From the NCBI RefSeq assembly GCF_007655135.1, contig NC_045132.1, positions 7,874,001-7,938,000 on the forward strand: DNA of 64,000 nucleotides, in the 5' to 3' direction. Below, piece after piece: positions 22,555 to 33,335 of the stretch; position 1 is the stretch's first letter, and each line of letters opens with the position of its first letter. The notes under the pieces were generated by a model, which saw nothing but the letters and a program-made list of their open reading frames with translations, searched no databases and was not told the origin of the DNA. The position numbers and the translations under genes are program-made. Source of the DNA: Punica granatum. Its lineage: Eukaryota; Streptophyta; Magnoliopsida; Myrtales; Lythraceae.

Positions 22555-23685
22555 ATGGCGAAAAGCAACCCTGAACGAGTTCCAAGAGGGTTTACTTTCG
22601 ACCAAGACTTGCCTCTCACTTTCCAGCAGACACAAGAGGAGTTCATTGCACGGCTCGAGCGAGTGAGCCAAGCCCTCGAGAGTTCCGGTGGAATAAGAAG
22701 ACACCAACGGGTGCAGAAGAATTATCCCCCAAAGAGAATTCCGACTTTCAACGGAAGCATGAGCGCTAAGGAATACTTGGCGTGGATTTCAGATGTGGAC
22801 CAATTCTTCGACTACTACGGCATCCCTGATGATGGAAGTCGAGTTGTTAGAGTTGTTTATCGGTTAAGGGGCAAAGCGTCTACTTGGTGGGAGAAATTGG
22901 AAAATAATCGTCTTCAAGATGGAAGGAATCTGGTATTTACGTGGAGGCACATGAAACAACTCTTGAAGGTCAGATTCTTTCCTTTGGGATACGAAGAACG
23001 CCTCTATGAATCTAAAGACGGTTGCATGAAGTCTACCTATCCTCTTAAAAATGGAAAAACAAATGTTTTTCCTATGACGATTGTTGATGTTGAGGAAAAA
23101 GTACAACTTGAAAAAGCTTCTATGAAAGGTGACAAATTTAAAGAAGAAGAAGTGGAGTCCAAGAATGAAGCAGCTCAAGCGTCACAAGATGATAATGTTC
23201 TGGTCGAGAAGGATTTGGTGATTGGCAAGATTCTTCGGGAGGAACTAATTTCAACCTCTGAAGAGAAAGTCCAGGCTGAACTGTTTTTAGACTCAGGCCA
23301 AGTGGAACTTCAAGAAGAAATTGCTATTAAAGATTTGTCGATGGTGTTTCATCCAATTGAGGCAAAATTTGCCAAAGCATATACGACTCCACCAGGAAAG
23401 CAGCACCAGTTCAGGCAACGAGTTGGTTGGCGAGGAAGCAAAAAGAAGTCGATCTATGCAGAATTACTGGAGAGAGTTCGGATAGAAAAGTTGGTCATTA
23501 AATGGCAAGCTAAAAAGCACCGAAGCGCACACATGAAGACTAGTAGAAGATTGACGAAGACTCGAGGATGCGTCTTTTTCCAACCGAGAGGGGATGATGT
23601 GCTTCAGATTGCAGCCCAACATGTATTCGAATTTTCGGGACCAGACACGCATTCTAGAATACTCCAGAACAAGAATTTAGCTTAA
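22555..23685 (+). CDS. Retrotransposon gag protein, 376 residues
   Basis: Gag would form the particle that packages the RNA. The start is ATG 22555 (MAKSNPERVP), in frame with the whole stretch and matching the ATG of the truncated first copy. Residues 29-46 look helical. Residues 62-150 form the gypsy-type gag core: FNGSMSAKEYLAWISDVDQF, then YRLRGKASTWWEKL, then FTWRHMKQLLKVRFFP. Residues 170-265 are Glu/Lys-rich; 290-345 are basic (GWRGSKKKS, KWQAKKHRSAHMKTSRR), possibly replacing a zinc knuckle, which I do not see. The last ~30 residues are read through the purine tract into the 3' LTR. The frame is open throughout, so selection or recent activity is likely, while pol is entirely missing. 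Its sequence after residue 151 is not one I recognise. Confidence 0.85.
   Translation: MAKSNPERVPRGFTFDQDLPLTFQQTQEEFIARLERVSQALESSGGIRRHQRVQKNYPPKRIPTFNGSMSAKEYLAWISDVDQFFDYYGIPDDGSRVVRVVYRLRGKASTWWEKLENNRLQDGRNLVFTWRHMKQLLKVRFFPLGYEERLYESKDGCMKSTYPLKNGKTNVFPMTIVDVEEKVQLEKASMKGDKFKEEEVESKNEAAQASQDDNVLVEKDLVIGKILREELISTSEEKVQAELFLDSGQVELQEEIAIKDLSMVFHPIEAKFAKAYTTPPGKQHQFRQRVGWRGSKKKSIYAELLERVRIEKLVIKWQAKKHRSAHMKTSRRLTKTRGCVFFQPRGDDVLQIAAQHVFEFSGPDTHSRILQNKNLA
23585..23594 (+). other. Polypurine tract of the gag-only element
   Basis: CGAGAGGGGA sits directly before the 3' LTR TGATG, where plus-strand priming is expected. It also codes for gag residues. Confidence 0.75.
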
Positions 23686-24140
23686 TTAGATATTAAGTTT
23701 TTTATATTGCTATGATATAGTTTCCCTTAATTAGATATTATTTCCTATAGTAACTTGAGTCAGCAATCTTAAGTTTCCTATTTCATATTATTACCTTATT
23801 CTATTTTAGGAAAGTAATCTGGAGGAGATTAGATATCAGTTTCCTATTCTAGAGTCAAGGGGGTGTCTTCCATCTATATAAATATGCACCTATTGTAAGA
23901 GAAGATAGAAGACGAATTTGATCAATATTTGAATGAAATTGCCTAGAGCGTTTCCTTTATTTGCTTATCTAAACAAGTTCATTGTTTAGTGACGAAAACC
24001 CCGATTCTTATCGTTCATCCTTGAGTGTGGCGTATCAACCCGACTTTTCTTATTCGTGGCGAGTCATCTTATCGAGTGAGTTCTGTTAGCTCTACCCTCC
24101 ACCCTTCTTTCTTATCAAGTTCTGGTTCGTGATCTTATCA
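23595..24140 (+). repeat. 3' LTR of the gag-only element
   Basis: 546 bp, TGATGTGC to GATCTTATCA, followed by the right target duplication ACTAA. Confidence 0.93.
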
Positions 24141-24145
24141 ACTAA

Positions 24146-24740
24146 TGAATAAAGACCTGAAGAAACTTATTATCTCATTTAAATAATAAAAGTTCCGTAA
24201 TAAGTGCTATTGATAAACACAGTAAAATAAAAATTATTATTATAAATTTTACATTGATCTAATAAATAAATTTGAAAATCAATTTTCAAATTTGAAATCA
24301 ATTAATTGAGCACAAAGAGAGGCAAATCTTGAGTGTTTTTACCAATATAGTCCCTCATTATTCTTAAGAAAATCTTATTAACTTCATGAAAATCAATATA
24401 TAAATAACGAATTAACTTATTAATACCAATACAAAAAAAAACCTCCGCTGTCACCTTCATTCATCAACTACCCTCTCTTTCAACCAAAAAAACAAATCAA
24501 CTACCTTCTCAAGACTTAATTTATTGTGCTCTCTTTCCAAACCCACGTCTCTTTCATCCCCTTCCTCCTTCTCGGTTCTCCTCCTTCCTTTCTCACATAA
24601 CCACTTTAAATAAATTACAAATTAACTATTTTAAAAAATGATTGAGTATAATATTTAACAATAAGTTATGCTAATTAATTTATCCAAAAATGTTTGAAGT
24701 AGTAATTCTGAACTCACAATATTAAATGCTTTAAATCACA
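24146..24740. other. AT-rich intergenic
   Basis: Nothing supported beyond a pyrimidine-rich patch at about 24465-24595. Confidence 0.5.
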
Positions 24741-24749
24741 ATAAAATTG

Positions 24750-25108
24750 GGGCAAATTACAAAAAAAAACCAAGTTTTGTAAAATGTCTCAGTTTTGTCT
24801 TAAACTTTGTTTTGTAACAAAAAAAACCATAAGTTTTCTAAAATGTCTCAAAAATGACCTCCGTTATAACTTCCGTCAATTTTTGCCTACGTGTGACCTA
24901 CGTGGACTGTTAAAGGGACCCACTAGCCTACATGTGACCTACGTGGACTGTTAAAGGGACCCACCATCAGCAGCAAAAATTGACGGAAGTTATAACGGAG
25001 GTCATTTTTGAGACATTTTAGAAAACTTATGGTTTTTTTTGTTACAAAACAAAATTTAGGACAAAATTGAGACATTTTACAAAACTTGGGTTTTTTTTTA
25101 ATTTACCC
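24750..25108. mobile_element. MITE, 359 bp, Mutator-type 9 bp target duplication
   Basis: The ends GGGCAAATTACAAAAAA and (reversed) GGGTAAATTAAAAAAAA begin arms of about 140 bp that pair almost completely. The target site ATAAAATTG is duplicated perfectly at 24741-24749 and 25109-25117. The loop contains two copies of a ~40 bp unit (GTGACCTACGTGGACTG). No coding capacity. Confidence 0.95.
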
Positions 25109-25423
25109 ATAAAATTGTGATCTTTCACGTAATTTATCTTTTTTTTTATCTGTGATTTTGGGTTTAATTGAGTTTTAACAATTGAATTATTTATGATAAT
25201 TTCGTTTGTATTCTATAGTTAACGTGTTTGTATAAAAGGGTATTTCATAAAATTCGCACATACCGCGGGTAAAGCTTCAACCAAACTAAAGAAAAGCCCA
25301 CTTCACATCAGTAAAAAAAAGAAAAACATTTATGAGCCACTTGATCATTTTCCCTAGGAAAAAAAAAAAGGAAATTCTCAACCTTTCATCTCAAACATTC
25401 AAGAGATCTATCTACAACCGCTT

Positions 25424-25822
25424 ATGGAGCTGAGCAGAAGCTTCAGGCTCCAAGGAGGGGTTGACAGCGGAGCCCGGCCCCAGCTCCTCTCATCCCACCG
25501 TAGATCCAACAGCTCCCTGCTCCTATCAGAGTCCATCACCACTGAGTACGCTGCAGTTGTCGCCTACGAGCGGTTGTCGGAGTCAATGAGGCTGAGTAGT
25601 AGCCGAGACACAAGATGCGTTTGTCATTTCGAGCGGACCAATTACAAGAAGAGCAGCAGCAGGGCGCTGACTCTTCTGGGCAAGATTTTCAGCGTCCGGA
25701 AGACCGAAGGATGCCGCAACCGGCAGCCAGAGATCGGGGTCATACCAGCGGAGAAGAAGGCGAAGAAGTGGTCATCGTGGCTCCCTGATCCTGAGTGCAG
25801 GTGGCCCGTACAAGGATGGTGA
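25424..25822 (+). CDS. Small basic Ser-rich protein, 132 residues, function unknown
   Basis: A single frame that is clearly GC-richer than the surrounding AT-rich DNA. It starts at ATG 25424 (MELSRSFRLQGG). Residues 20-45 and 54-62 are Ser-rich; residues 72-100 are basic with Cys and Lys/Ser clusters (HFERTNYKKSSSR, GKIFSVRK); the end is WLPDPECRWPVQGW, an ordered-looking Pro/Trp motif at the very C-terminus. No signal peptide or membrane segment is visible. I have the impression that small plant proteins of unknown role share such an ending, but I cannot verify it. It lies alone between a MITE and a retroelement remnant. The base composition, the position of the start and the absence of any transposon signature favour a host gene; an intron or longer 5' part cannot be excluded. 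Confidence 0.65.
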   Translation: MELSRSFRLQGGVDSGARPQLLSSHRRSNSSLLLSESITTEYAAVVAYERLSESMRLSSSRDTRCVCHFERTNYKKSSSRALTLLGKIFSVRKTEGCRNRQPEIGVIPAEKKAKKWSSWLPDPECRWPVQGW

Positions 25823-27207
25823 TGAGTCAGGCGGGACCCATCAGAGTCTATATCCAAGTAGCGCATGGAAAATTCTGCAAAACCTATTTAGTTCGAGCTT
25901 GGATCGAATATGAATAAGTGTTAAATCATTTGAATTAGTTCACATTGGTGCTCTATTTTATATTTCATTATTCTTCTGTACAGTCCTCTCCTTTGTCACT
26001 TGATCTATCAAGAAAAAGAATTTGTGTAATATTGGAAGTCGATGTAGTTGGGAATTAATTTTCTTGCACCCATTGCGGTTATTGTTTGGGGCACTCATAA
26101 TCTACCGCTGCCTACCTAATCAAGCGCGCACACCCCCACGCGCCGAAATATCCGGCAAAATGGAATTGCAATCAACTTTGTGTTTTTGGATCCTTGGGTT
26201 ACGTTGTTAATCAACCTAGAAGCAAGGATGAGTTCGGGGATTGATCATGGAAGAAACATTGCTTCCCCGCATACTTCGGGAAGGAACGGAAGCGTATGAT
26301 TTGGAAACTCGCAAAATTTCTATATCTTGTCATGTAATTTTTCATGAAGTTATCTCTCTCTTTGCAAGTGATTCTGGTGAGAATGACCCAAGCGAAATGG
26401 GCTGCAGGAGAGTGGCCCAAATTTATTGGGCTCTATTGATAGTGTGCTCATTTCATCTGTGCTCCAGATTAGACCCGAGTAGAAGAAATCATCAATCGGG
26501 TTGACTATTTTGGTTCAGCATGGGAAAGCAAAGGCTAAACTTGAAGAATTTCGGACAGAAAACGATATTACATTAATCTGCCATCAACGAATTTAACCAA
26601 GTTTCCTTCGTAACTCCTGGAACTTCTTCCTAGTGGCTCCGTTCCATGCCTCATTTGTTTGGGAAACTCAAAATGGCTCTATTTTTTTTATATTCGATCC
26701 ATATCACAATTTCCAGTCATTTTAATATCTCTATGGTATTATTGGGATAAGAGATTATGTTTCTAGTCAATATCTTTCTATATTAGCGTAATGAGTTTCT
26801 ATCCAATATCCATACCACAGTTCCACTTATTATAAATCGGCAGTAATGATCATTTACCGCTTAGCAAAAAAAAAAAGGCAGTAATAATTTTTGTAGAGGC
26901 ATCCATCGCGCCCTTGTGTGTCTCTTCTATTGAATAGAAGAGTTCAAGTTAAGAGGCATCAATATTGTGTTTGTACTTATGGTGTGAAAACACGACGAAC
27001 TTCACAATTTTGACATGAAGTTATAAATGTAGATTCTGATTCGTACCTACCTTTTAAACAATTAATCAATGCCATGATATATAACCTGATCAATTGAAGG
27101 TTATCAATACAACGTCGGACGTGTCACTCTGGCACATGTAATAGAAGGCAAAATGGACGTCCTCCATCCGTTTCTGCTGTCAATCTCACTACAATAATAA
27201 TAGTTAG
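25823..27207. other. Intergenic, no gene recognised
   Basis: Follows the small gene above and includes its likely 3' untranslated region. Short frames near 26020-26500 show no recognisable motif. Confidence 0.5.
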
Positions 27208-27841
27208 TGTTGTGGATGATGCTGAATTCGAGGAATACAGGCCGAGAAGAGAGAAGAAATGATACTAAACTATAGGTGATAAAACCCTCAAAGGGAGGGA
27301 AACATTCATGGACAAAGCAAGAAGTTTCCACTAGATTAATAAACCAGATATTACACTCTTGATATCACACTAATGTTTCCCAAACCCTGTTACAAGATTC
27401 AACCCGAGAATAGCCTCACCACCCTCTCAATTCTCACCATTCTTTCTCTCTCTTTATGCATCCTCGAGACACCAAGAGAGTAAATCCGAGAATTCCCAAG
27501 AAGATTACCCGTAAATCTCACATAACGTGTTGTCTTGATACAAGAACTTATCCCCTTTAAATAGATACAATACATTTCCAATATCTCAAAGATATCATAG
27601 TAACATCCTAGGATATTTTCCCCTTTGAAATATTCCAAATATATTCTAGAATTATCTATAACATCCTACAAAGATAATTTCTCTATTTAAAGATCTAAGA
27701 AATACAATAAAATCCATATAAAATATGAAATAAAATCTCAGGATAATCTAAGATCTCGCCTCTTCCTTTTTGGTCCGATCTTGTAACCACTTCGGTCTTC
27801 AGGTGTTCGGGTTCTCTATTGAATACGAGACATACTCAACA
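27208..27841 (-). repeat. 3' LTR of a copia-type element (second copy of the family at 14472)
   Basis: On the minus strand it runs from TGTTGAGTATG to CATCCACAACA, inverted TGTTG/CAACA ends. Words such as GAGAATTGAGAGGGTGG, GGGTTTGGGAAACAT and GTGTAATATCTGG parallel the solo LTR at 14472-15165. A TATA-like CTATTTAAAGGGG lies near 27551-27563. Confidence 0.75.
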
Positions 27842-28560
27842 AATCTCCACTTTGGCTCTTATTCCGCCAAGTCCGCATTGATCTAGACTCAACCTGCTTT
27901 GTCACAGCCCTTCATAGGCTCCATCTCATCATGTGCGATTGCTCAAGTCCAAGCCACCCTTGGGCTCCTCCAAGTTGCCTAGCTACTTCAGCTTCACTAT
28001 GGTGCACCCTCCAAAGCTGAGCTTTCGACAAGTCATATTCCCGACTTCAGCATCACATGAGACCACCAACTCCAGGCTTGCACGCAGTCTCAACTACTCA
28101 CTCCGCATGTCTCCTACTTGCAAGCTATTCCACTGTAGGGATTTCGGCCTCTATTTAGATCTACCCTAAATAATCTCCACGCCAAGCTGAGCTACCGACG
28201 CTTTCAACCCAAGCTCCATCTTTCTCCCAAGCTTATCCACCTTTCCTCGACATGTGCCCTTGATCTATTTAACCAAAGCAGGAACATCAAAAGTTACATT
28301 ACCGATAAGGAATTTCAAGGCATTGCCACATGTGTGCAACCTGTGCTTTTCCACCTTACTAGTCCCGAGCAAGTCACCACGATCCATAAGCGATTCCAAG
28401 TACCTTACTTTAGGAGCCAGACACTCGAATGCTGTGGTTGAAGCCATTTCTTGCAAAACATATAGGCCATTCATCCACGGGAGCATCATTCGAAATTCTC
28501 ATATGGAATCTCTTGTTTCTATTCTTAGATCATTATGACTTAAAGTAGAAACTTTTTCCT
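27842..28560 (-). mobile_element. Interior remnant of the copia-type element, non-coding or decayed
   Basis: Directly beside the LTR the minus strand carries a purine-rich AGCCAAAGTGGAGATT, a good polypurine tract, so the interior extends to the right. I find no RT, RNase H or integrase motif: only a 74-residue frame at 28265-28489. No 5' LTR or primer site is seen before 30000. Either the pol region was lost or the element never had one. Confidence 0.55.
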
Positions 28561-30074
28561 GTTTAAGCTCGACTGTCTTGGCCAAGAACTACTTGATCCA
28601 TAATCAAACTCGTATCCGTAGAATCATTTTCTTGCTTACTCTGGTTTGTAAATCCCATCTTGATCGGTCACCTGTCTCTACATATATCTAACTAGGACCA
28701 CACCTACCGAATACCCATGCAGAGCACAAGTATATAAGAACTAGCAAATCCTAATCACCTATATATAGGGTAGTTGTGCCATCTCATGTCTAAGGACTAC
28801 ATGCAACAATATAGTCTAGATAATGCTCATTGACAATAGTAAAGAACCATGTGAAAAATATCTACATGTCGCGTTCGATTCACTTATCACATAAGTATCC
28901 ACGAGTCTGCCTGATAACCGTTGTCAGATAGTATGAGATTCACTACTCCATTTTCATTAGTATCTCTATACTAATCATGGATACAGACAGATGTGACGAT
29001 CTATCCAGAAAGATAATGCATAGTTAAATCTCCTATGATAGTGAACAGTTTAAAAATGAACCATTCATAAAATATCTTATGGACTTATTTTAATAAACAT
29101 AGACAATAGATGAACAATAGAATAGACTTTATTGCCATAAATAAGAATTATCTGAATACATAAACTAGCTCTAGGCATATCATTAATAATGACTTTGCAC
29201 TTGATTGGGAGAGCAACCAAAACGATGATATGATCGACAACGTAAGAATTGGCCAGATGGTATTGGACATTAGCAACTTGAAGGAGACGTTTCATCTTGC
29301 GTTCAGGAAGATGTAGAACGCAATCTTCTCATCTAATGCAAGCCCCATGGAGCAGCAGTGGGTGGTGGACCATCGTAAAGGATATTACTGCTTGGTGATC
29401 AAAGGGTTTGTCCGAGACGAGAAATAGAAGATGGAGAATATTAATCTATAATGAAGCCTACACACAGAAGCAAGAAAATGAGGAGAAGATGGGGAATGTT
29501 GATCTACAATGAAGTTCCCAAATTGAAGCAAGAAAAAGAATAGAAGCTTCAGGAAGGACAGTAGACTGGCTTTATGTAGATCTCTTACGTGGGCTTATTA
29601 TAGATGAGACGTATACTCTATTAATCGATTTTGAGTCGATGTTTCAAATTTGAGAAGGGATACTCAACTGCATATGAAGAAAGCAGTGACAGAGAATATG
29701 TTGGTTACTAATGAAATGTACAAAGAAAAAGAGCCCAAATGTCGAGAATTTTTTAGCAATTTCTCAATTATAGTATTTTTCGGTGGTATGTTTCTCGACT
29801 ATAGTTGATTGCATGCATAAAGTTGCATCTCAATTCTTACGACTTATTAGGGACCAATATACTATTGTGCATTTGGACAATTCCATTTAATTTCCTTATG
29901 TTTCTTTACATGCACATTAAGTTATTTGTTATATTAAGTATTGCCTGGTTACTGGGGGACTTACACACATCAAAGAATTCTTTAAAAAAATTCGGTCGGG
30001 ACGTCAGTCACACATTGGGATGCATGAACATTTATCACTTGGAGGACTAATAATTCAAAAGACAATTTGTCCCA
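28561..30074. other. Unassigned, possibly more of the retroelement interior
   Basis: Many stops in all frames. A 26-codon frame at 29350 has no recognisable relatives. Nothing can be supported. Confidence 0.4.
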
Positions 30075-30179
30075 TGGGATCACAAAGACCTAAGCCCAGC
30101 ACAAGCAGTACGTTTATTGAGAATTTCGAAATTGCAATAGTTCTTTTCACGATACCTTCCATCCGTGAGCGAGAAAGGA

Positions 30180-30331
30180 GATTGTATTTTTCCTAATACA
30201 TCTCTTCTTAATAATTTAGAAGAGAACTTTTCATTCATAAATATTTATAAAAGAATCATGAATTCAATCTTGTATTAAGAAACCATAATTCTCTTCTAAT
30301 TTCTGAAGAGATTATGAGGAATAATACAATC
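30180..30331. ncRNA. Long hairpin in duplication copy 1
   Basis: GATTGTATTTTTCCTAATACA at the left pairs with the reversed ACAATC end at the right, continuing through CTCTTC and TTTAGAAGAGAA. The arms are about 45 nt around a ~60 nt loop. Hairpin RNA is a hypothesis; it may only be a MITE. Confidence 0.4.
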
Positions 30332-30793
30332 TTCTCATCACCCAGGATGATCGATATTATGCAGAAAATGTTACAACTTCTAAATTCATGATAATATAGA
30401 TTGATAATTAATCATGTTGTTTTGTAAATATATCCATCCAATCTTTTGTATACTCTTGAAGGAATCAGTTGATTTACCGTGTCCAAAGTTTGAGAAATTC
30501 CATCACACAATCCGTAGTAGCAAATTGGGAGAATGGAGTTGGACATTAGGGGAAAATAATGAAGATATTAGAGAGTCGGGAGGGCACACTTCCCAGAGAG
30601 AGTAGCAAATATCATGACAAGCTACAAATTTCCCGCATCTTAATCTAACTGAGGACTGATAATTTAATTCATACAAAAACTTATACATAGAACCACAAAA
30701 TGATCAAGGCCCAGAAACAGACCATAAATTTATCGACAATCTCGAAATCCCAATCATTTTTGCAGGATACAATCCAACCACGAATGAAGAATA

Positions 30794-30897
30794 CCGCCTA
30801 TTTTCCCTAATAACATCTTCCTAATAGTTTAGAAGAGAATCATTTCATATAATATTCTCTTCTAAATCTCGAAGAGATTTTTAGGAAAAATAGGCAG
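30794..30897. ncRNA. Compact hairpin in duplication copy 2
   Basis: CCGCCTATTTTCCCTAAT pairs with the reversed ATTAGGAAAAATAGGCAG-like right arm; the core TTTAGAAGAGAAT pairs with ATTCTCTTCTAAA. At about 104 nt with ~45 nt arms it has the size of a plant miRNA precursor or a tiny MITE. Confidence 0.4.
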
Positions 30898-31462
30898 TTC
30901 TCATCACTCGGGTTGGTGGTATTATGCAGAAGATGTTGCAAATTCAAAATATAGTAGTCATCTATAGCAGTTGTATAAATATCCCGTTCAATTCTTTTCT
31001 TCATACACTTCAAGAATGAGTTGTTTACTGTATTCGCAAGTTCTAAAAAGGGGAGAACCAAGAATGACATTAGACAAAGAGAGATATTAAGGAAGTCAAG
31101 AGAGCCCACTTCACAGAGAGAGTAGACAATAGATGCATACCCTGCCTCTTCTTCACAACGAAAATCAGTGGCCGTGTATATCTCAGTTCAGAAATTCAAC
31201 ACCATATGCAGAGCGCCGTTCCGATATCTCGAAATTGTGTTTTTCTGCCTTCATCGATGAACCCATCAGGCTGGAGGCAGTGTTTGAACGGCTCAGATCA
31301 GATTTAGCCCAGCTTAATTAGCTAATTATATAGGTACGGTGGCGGTGGGAACCAATATGTGGAAATAATAAAATCCGATAGATATTCTCTTTTTCTTGGT
31401 GAAAAAATCCAATATATATATTCTTTTTTTAAGTGAATATCCAATATATATATATATATATA

Positions 31463-31655
31463 TATTCTTTTTTCGGTGTGAACTCTGATTTCCGAAAGTC
31501 CAATTGAGCCCCAACTAATCCAGTCGAGCTGGGTCGGCTCACCAAGGCATAAACCTCTCCCAACATGGATTTTCTACATTCACAAGGATTCGAACTTGAG
31601 ACCTTGCTTAAGCAGAATAAGCGACGAACCGCTTAAACAAATCTACGTTGGTATG
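31463..31655 (-). mobile_element. SINE-like repeat, copy 3, with tRNA-type box B
   Basis: The minus strand has GGTCTCAAGTTCGAATCC, a good Pol III box B, then the family words GGGAGAGGTTTATGCC, GAGCCGACCCAGCTCGA, GGACTTTCGGAAATCAG. It ends beside a TA-rich tract. Its 5' end abuts the long LTR at 31661. Confidence 0.72.
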
Positions 31656-31660
31656 TCTAT

Positions 31661-32299
31661 TGTCAGCACCCCATTTTGGTCCACCGATTCTAGGACAGGA
31701 CATTATCAAGACTCCCGACTAGGATTCTAGAATTCTAACAAAAAATGGCAAGGGCAACATATAGAATTTTGTGACAGACACAATTGATTTCGAAGAGTGA
31801 GACACAAATTAGCAACATCAAACCGAAAGCAGTGGACAAAGAAGAATTCACATCTCTATATCGTTTTCTTCGGTGAGTACGACTATCTTCATGGATCCCA
31901 GAGCCAAGTTAGGTATTTTTAGACCAACGTTTGGCGAGTCGGGGACATTTCAACACAAAAATCACATCGAGAGCCCATTCAAGCAAAGAGATAAAATTCG
32001 TGGAAGCTGGGATGCCCAAACAGTGAATACAGCAGCTCGAGCATGGGATTCGATGTATCATATCACTATCAATCTTGAACCTAGAAGGGGAGATTCTCAT
32101 GCGCTTGACCTAGGAAATTGAGTTAGGTTCGATTTGACGGGTCACTCATCCCAAGATTCAATACAGAGAGAGTTATGAATTTTTGAACACACCATGCACA
32201 AAATAGTTAAACCGGGACAGACTCTGCCTGTCGAGGGAGAAAATCCATAAAAAGTTTAATTCTTCGTATTTTCAAGCATGGCCAACGTCAATGGATTCC

Positions 32300-32330
<31 letters not shown>

Positions 32331-33335
32331 TTAGGATAGATTAGCACAGAATTAAAGGTTTCCTCACATATCAGAACCAAATTTCCCGATTTTGGCTAGC
32401 TGTGGAAGAAAATTTTCTTTTGGCACTTCCTGAGGTCAAACGAACTTCAAATTTTATGAGGATGTGCCTAACCTATGTAGGGATCAAGAAAAAATATCAG
32501 AAAAATCCACAGGTTCATGAGTAGCTTAGAAAAATTTCGGATGGACTGCTGGTCACAGCCCTGCATCTTCTGCTCCTTCTGCTTTGGCTGAGCAAGGTGG
32601 AGTACAAGACACACTTTCCTCCCTTCCCCTCCTTCCACACGCCATCTCTGCTCCTCTTCTGCAACTCCTAGCAACCACCTCCTCAACTTCTCCTTCTTTT
32701 TCATGGCAAGAAATGCAGCACAGGGGGACAGATAGAAGACTGGACCAGCTTTCCTCTCTTTTCCTCGAGGACGAGACCTCCATCATCAGCCAACAGCCCA
32801 TCACCATCTCTCTCTCTCACTCTCTTCTTCATGACCTCTAGACTTCACCGAGAAGGCGGATCCATCCTGAATCTTTTGCTGACATCCGTGGCCTCTCCTT
32901 GACATGAACATCACCATCAATCTCTAGCTTTTCCTTTCTCTCGGTCTCTTGCAGTCCTCACGGCCATTTCCACGCCTTTCATCATCAAAAGACCAGCACC
33001 ATTCTGGCCTGCTACCATCATAGCCTTCCTCTCCTTCTCCTTGCCATCATCCGCATTCAACTTGACCATGACAGTAGCCCAAACCTAGCCTCTGCTTCCT
33101 TCTCTCCCCTTTGCCGCTGTTATTGCCTCACACCCTTACTGAGCTACTGAAGTGGCTACTGTCCAGCCTCTTTTCGAGCGCCTGGTGCCGGCGTCGATCA
33201 CTTCCACCATTTCCCGAGCCATTGTGCTTATTCTCGAGCTCCTTTGTCACCGAATCTCTGAGCTAAGCCTCGACCTCTTTGTTCCTTTCTGTTTCTTTTT
33301 TTTTTCTCCGCTCCTATCTTTCCCTGTTGCACTGT
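31661..33335 (+). repeat. Left part of a Tat/Ogre-like LTR (copy A)
   Basis: It starts TGTCAGCACCCCATTTTGG and matches the first ~0.9 kb of copy B (33336 onward) at high but imperfect identity. After about 32560 it goes on with a C/T-rich stretch (to 33335) that no longer aligns well. It is cut off where copy B begins. Confidence 0.75.

Larger units (their letters stand above)
21775..22695 (+). repeat. 460 bp tandem duplication of leader, primer site and gag start
   Basis: Unit 1 (21775-22235, 461 bp) and unit 2 (22236-22695, 460 bp) each contain the LTR part downstream of the expected transcript start, the primer site, the leader and the first ~47 gag codons. The joint lies in AGAAGGC, and the same place in the flanks reads AGAAGAC on both sides, so the duplication is bounded by a 7 base microhomology between the R region and gag. 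Unit 2 has a weakened primer site (TGGTATCAAAGC). Confidence 0.9.
21463..24140 (+). mobile_element. Gag-only LTR retrotransposon (TR-GAG-like, gypsy-type gag)
   Basis: Two LTRs of 547 and 546 bp begin TGATG and end TTATCA and are flanked by a perfect 5 bp repeat, ACTAA (21458-21462 and 24141-24145). A tRNA-Met primer site follows LTR 1 and a purine tract precedes LTR 2. The interior codes only for gag: no protease, RT, RNase H or integrase is present, so the element must borrow enzymes from another element. I count about 15 substitutions between the LTRs (2.7%), so the insertion is not ancient. The interior also contains a 460 bp tandem duplication (separate entry). This fits the class described in plants as terminal-repeat retrotransposons with a GAG domain. 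Confidence 0.93.
30075..31130. repeat. Diverged tandem duplication, two ~0.45-0.5 kb copies
   Basis: Copy 1 (about 30075-30610) and copy 2 (about 30695-31130) share, in the same order, a GAGAATYTCGAAAT-like start, a hairpin, TATTATGCAGAARATGTT, a TACTCTTGAAG/TACACTTCAAG segment, and a GGGAGAA ... CACTTC(C)CAGAGAGAGTAG end. The copies differ at roughly a quarter or more of positions. Confidence 0.75.

Noticed and set aside
28265..28489. 74-residue minus-strand frame
   Set aside because: Lies in the interior of a retroelement remnant, without a known domain; not enough to call a gene.
30075..31130. CRISPR-like or satellite array
   Set aside because: Only two diverged copies, no short regular repeats; a plant nuclear context also makes CRISPR irrelevant.
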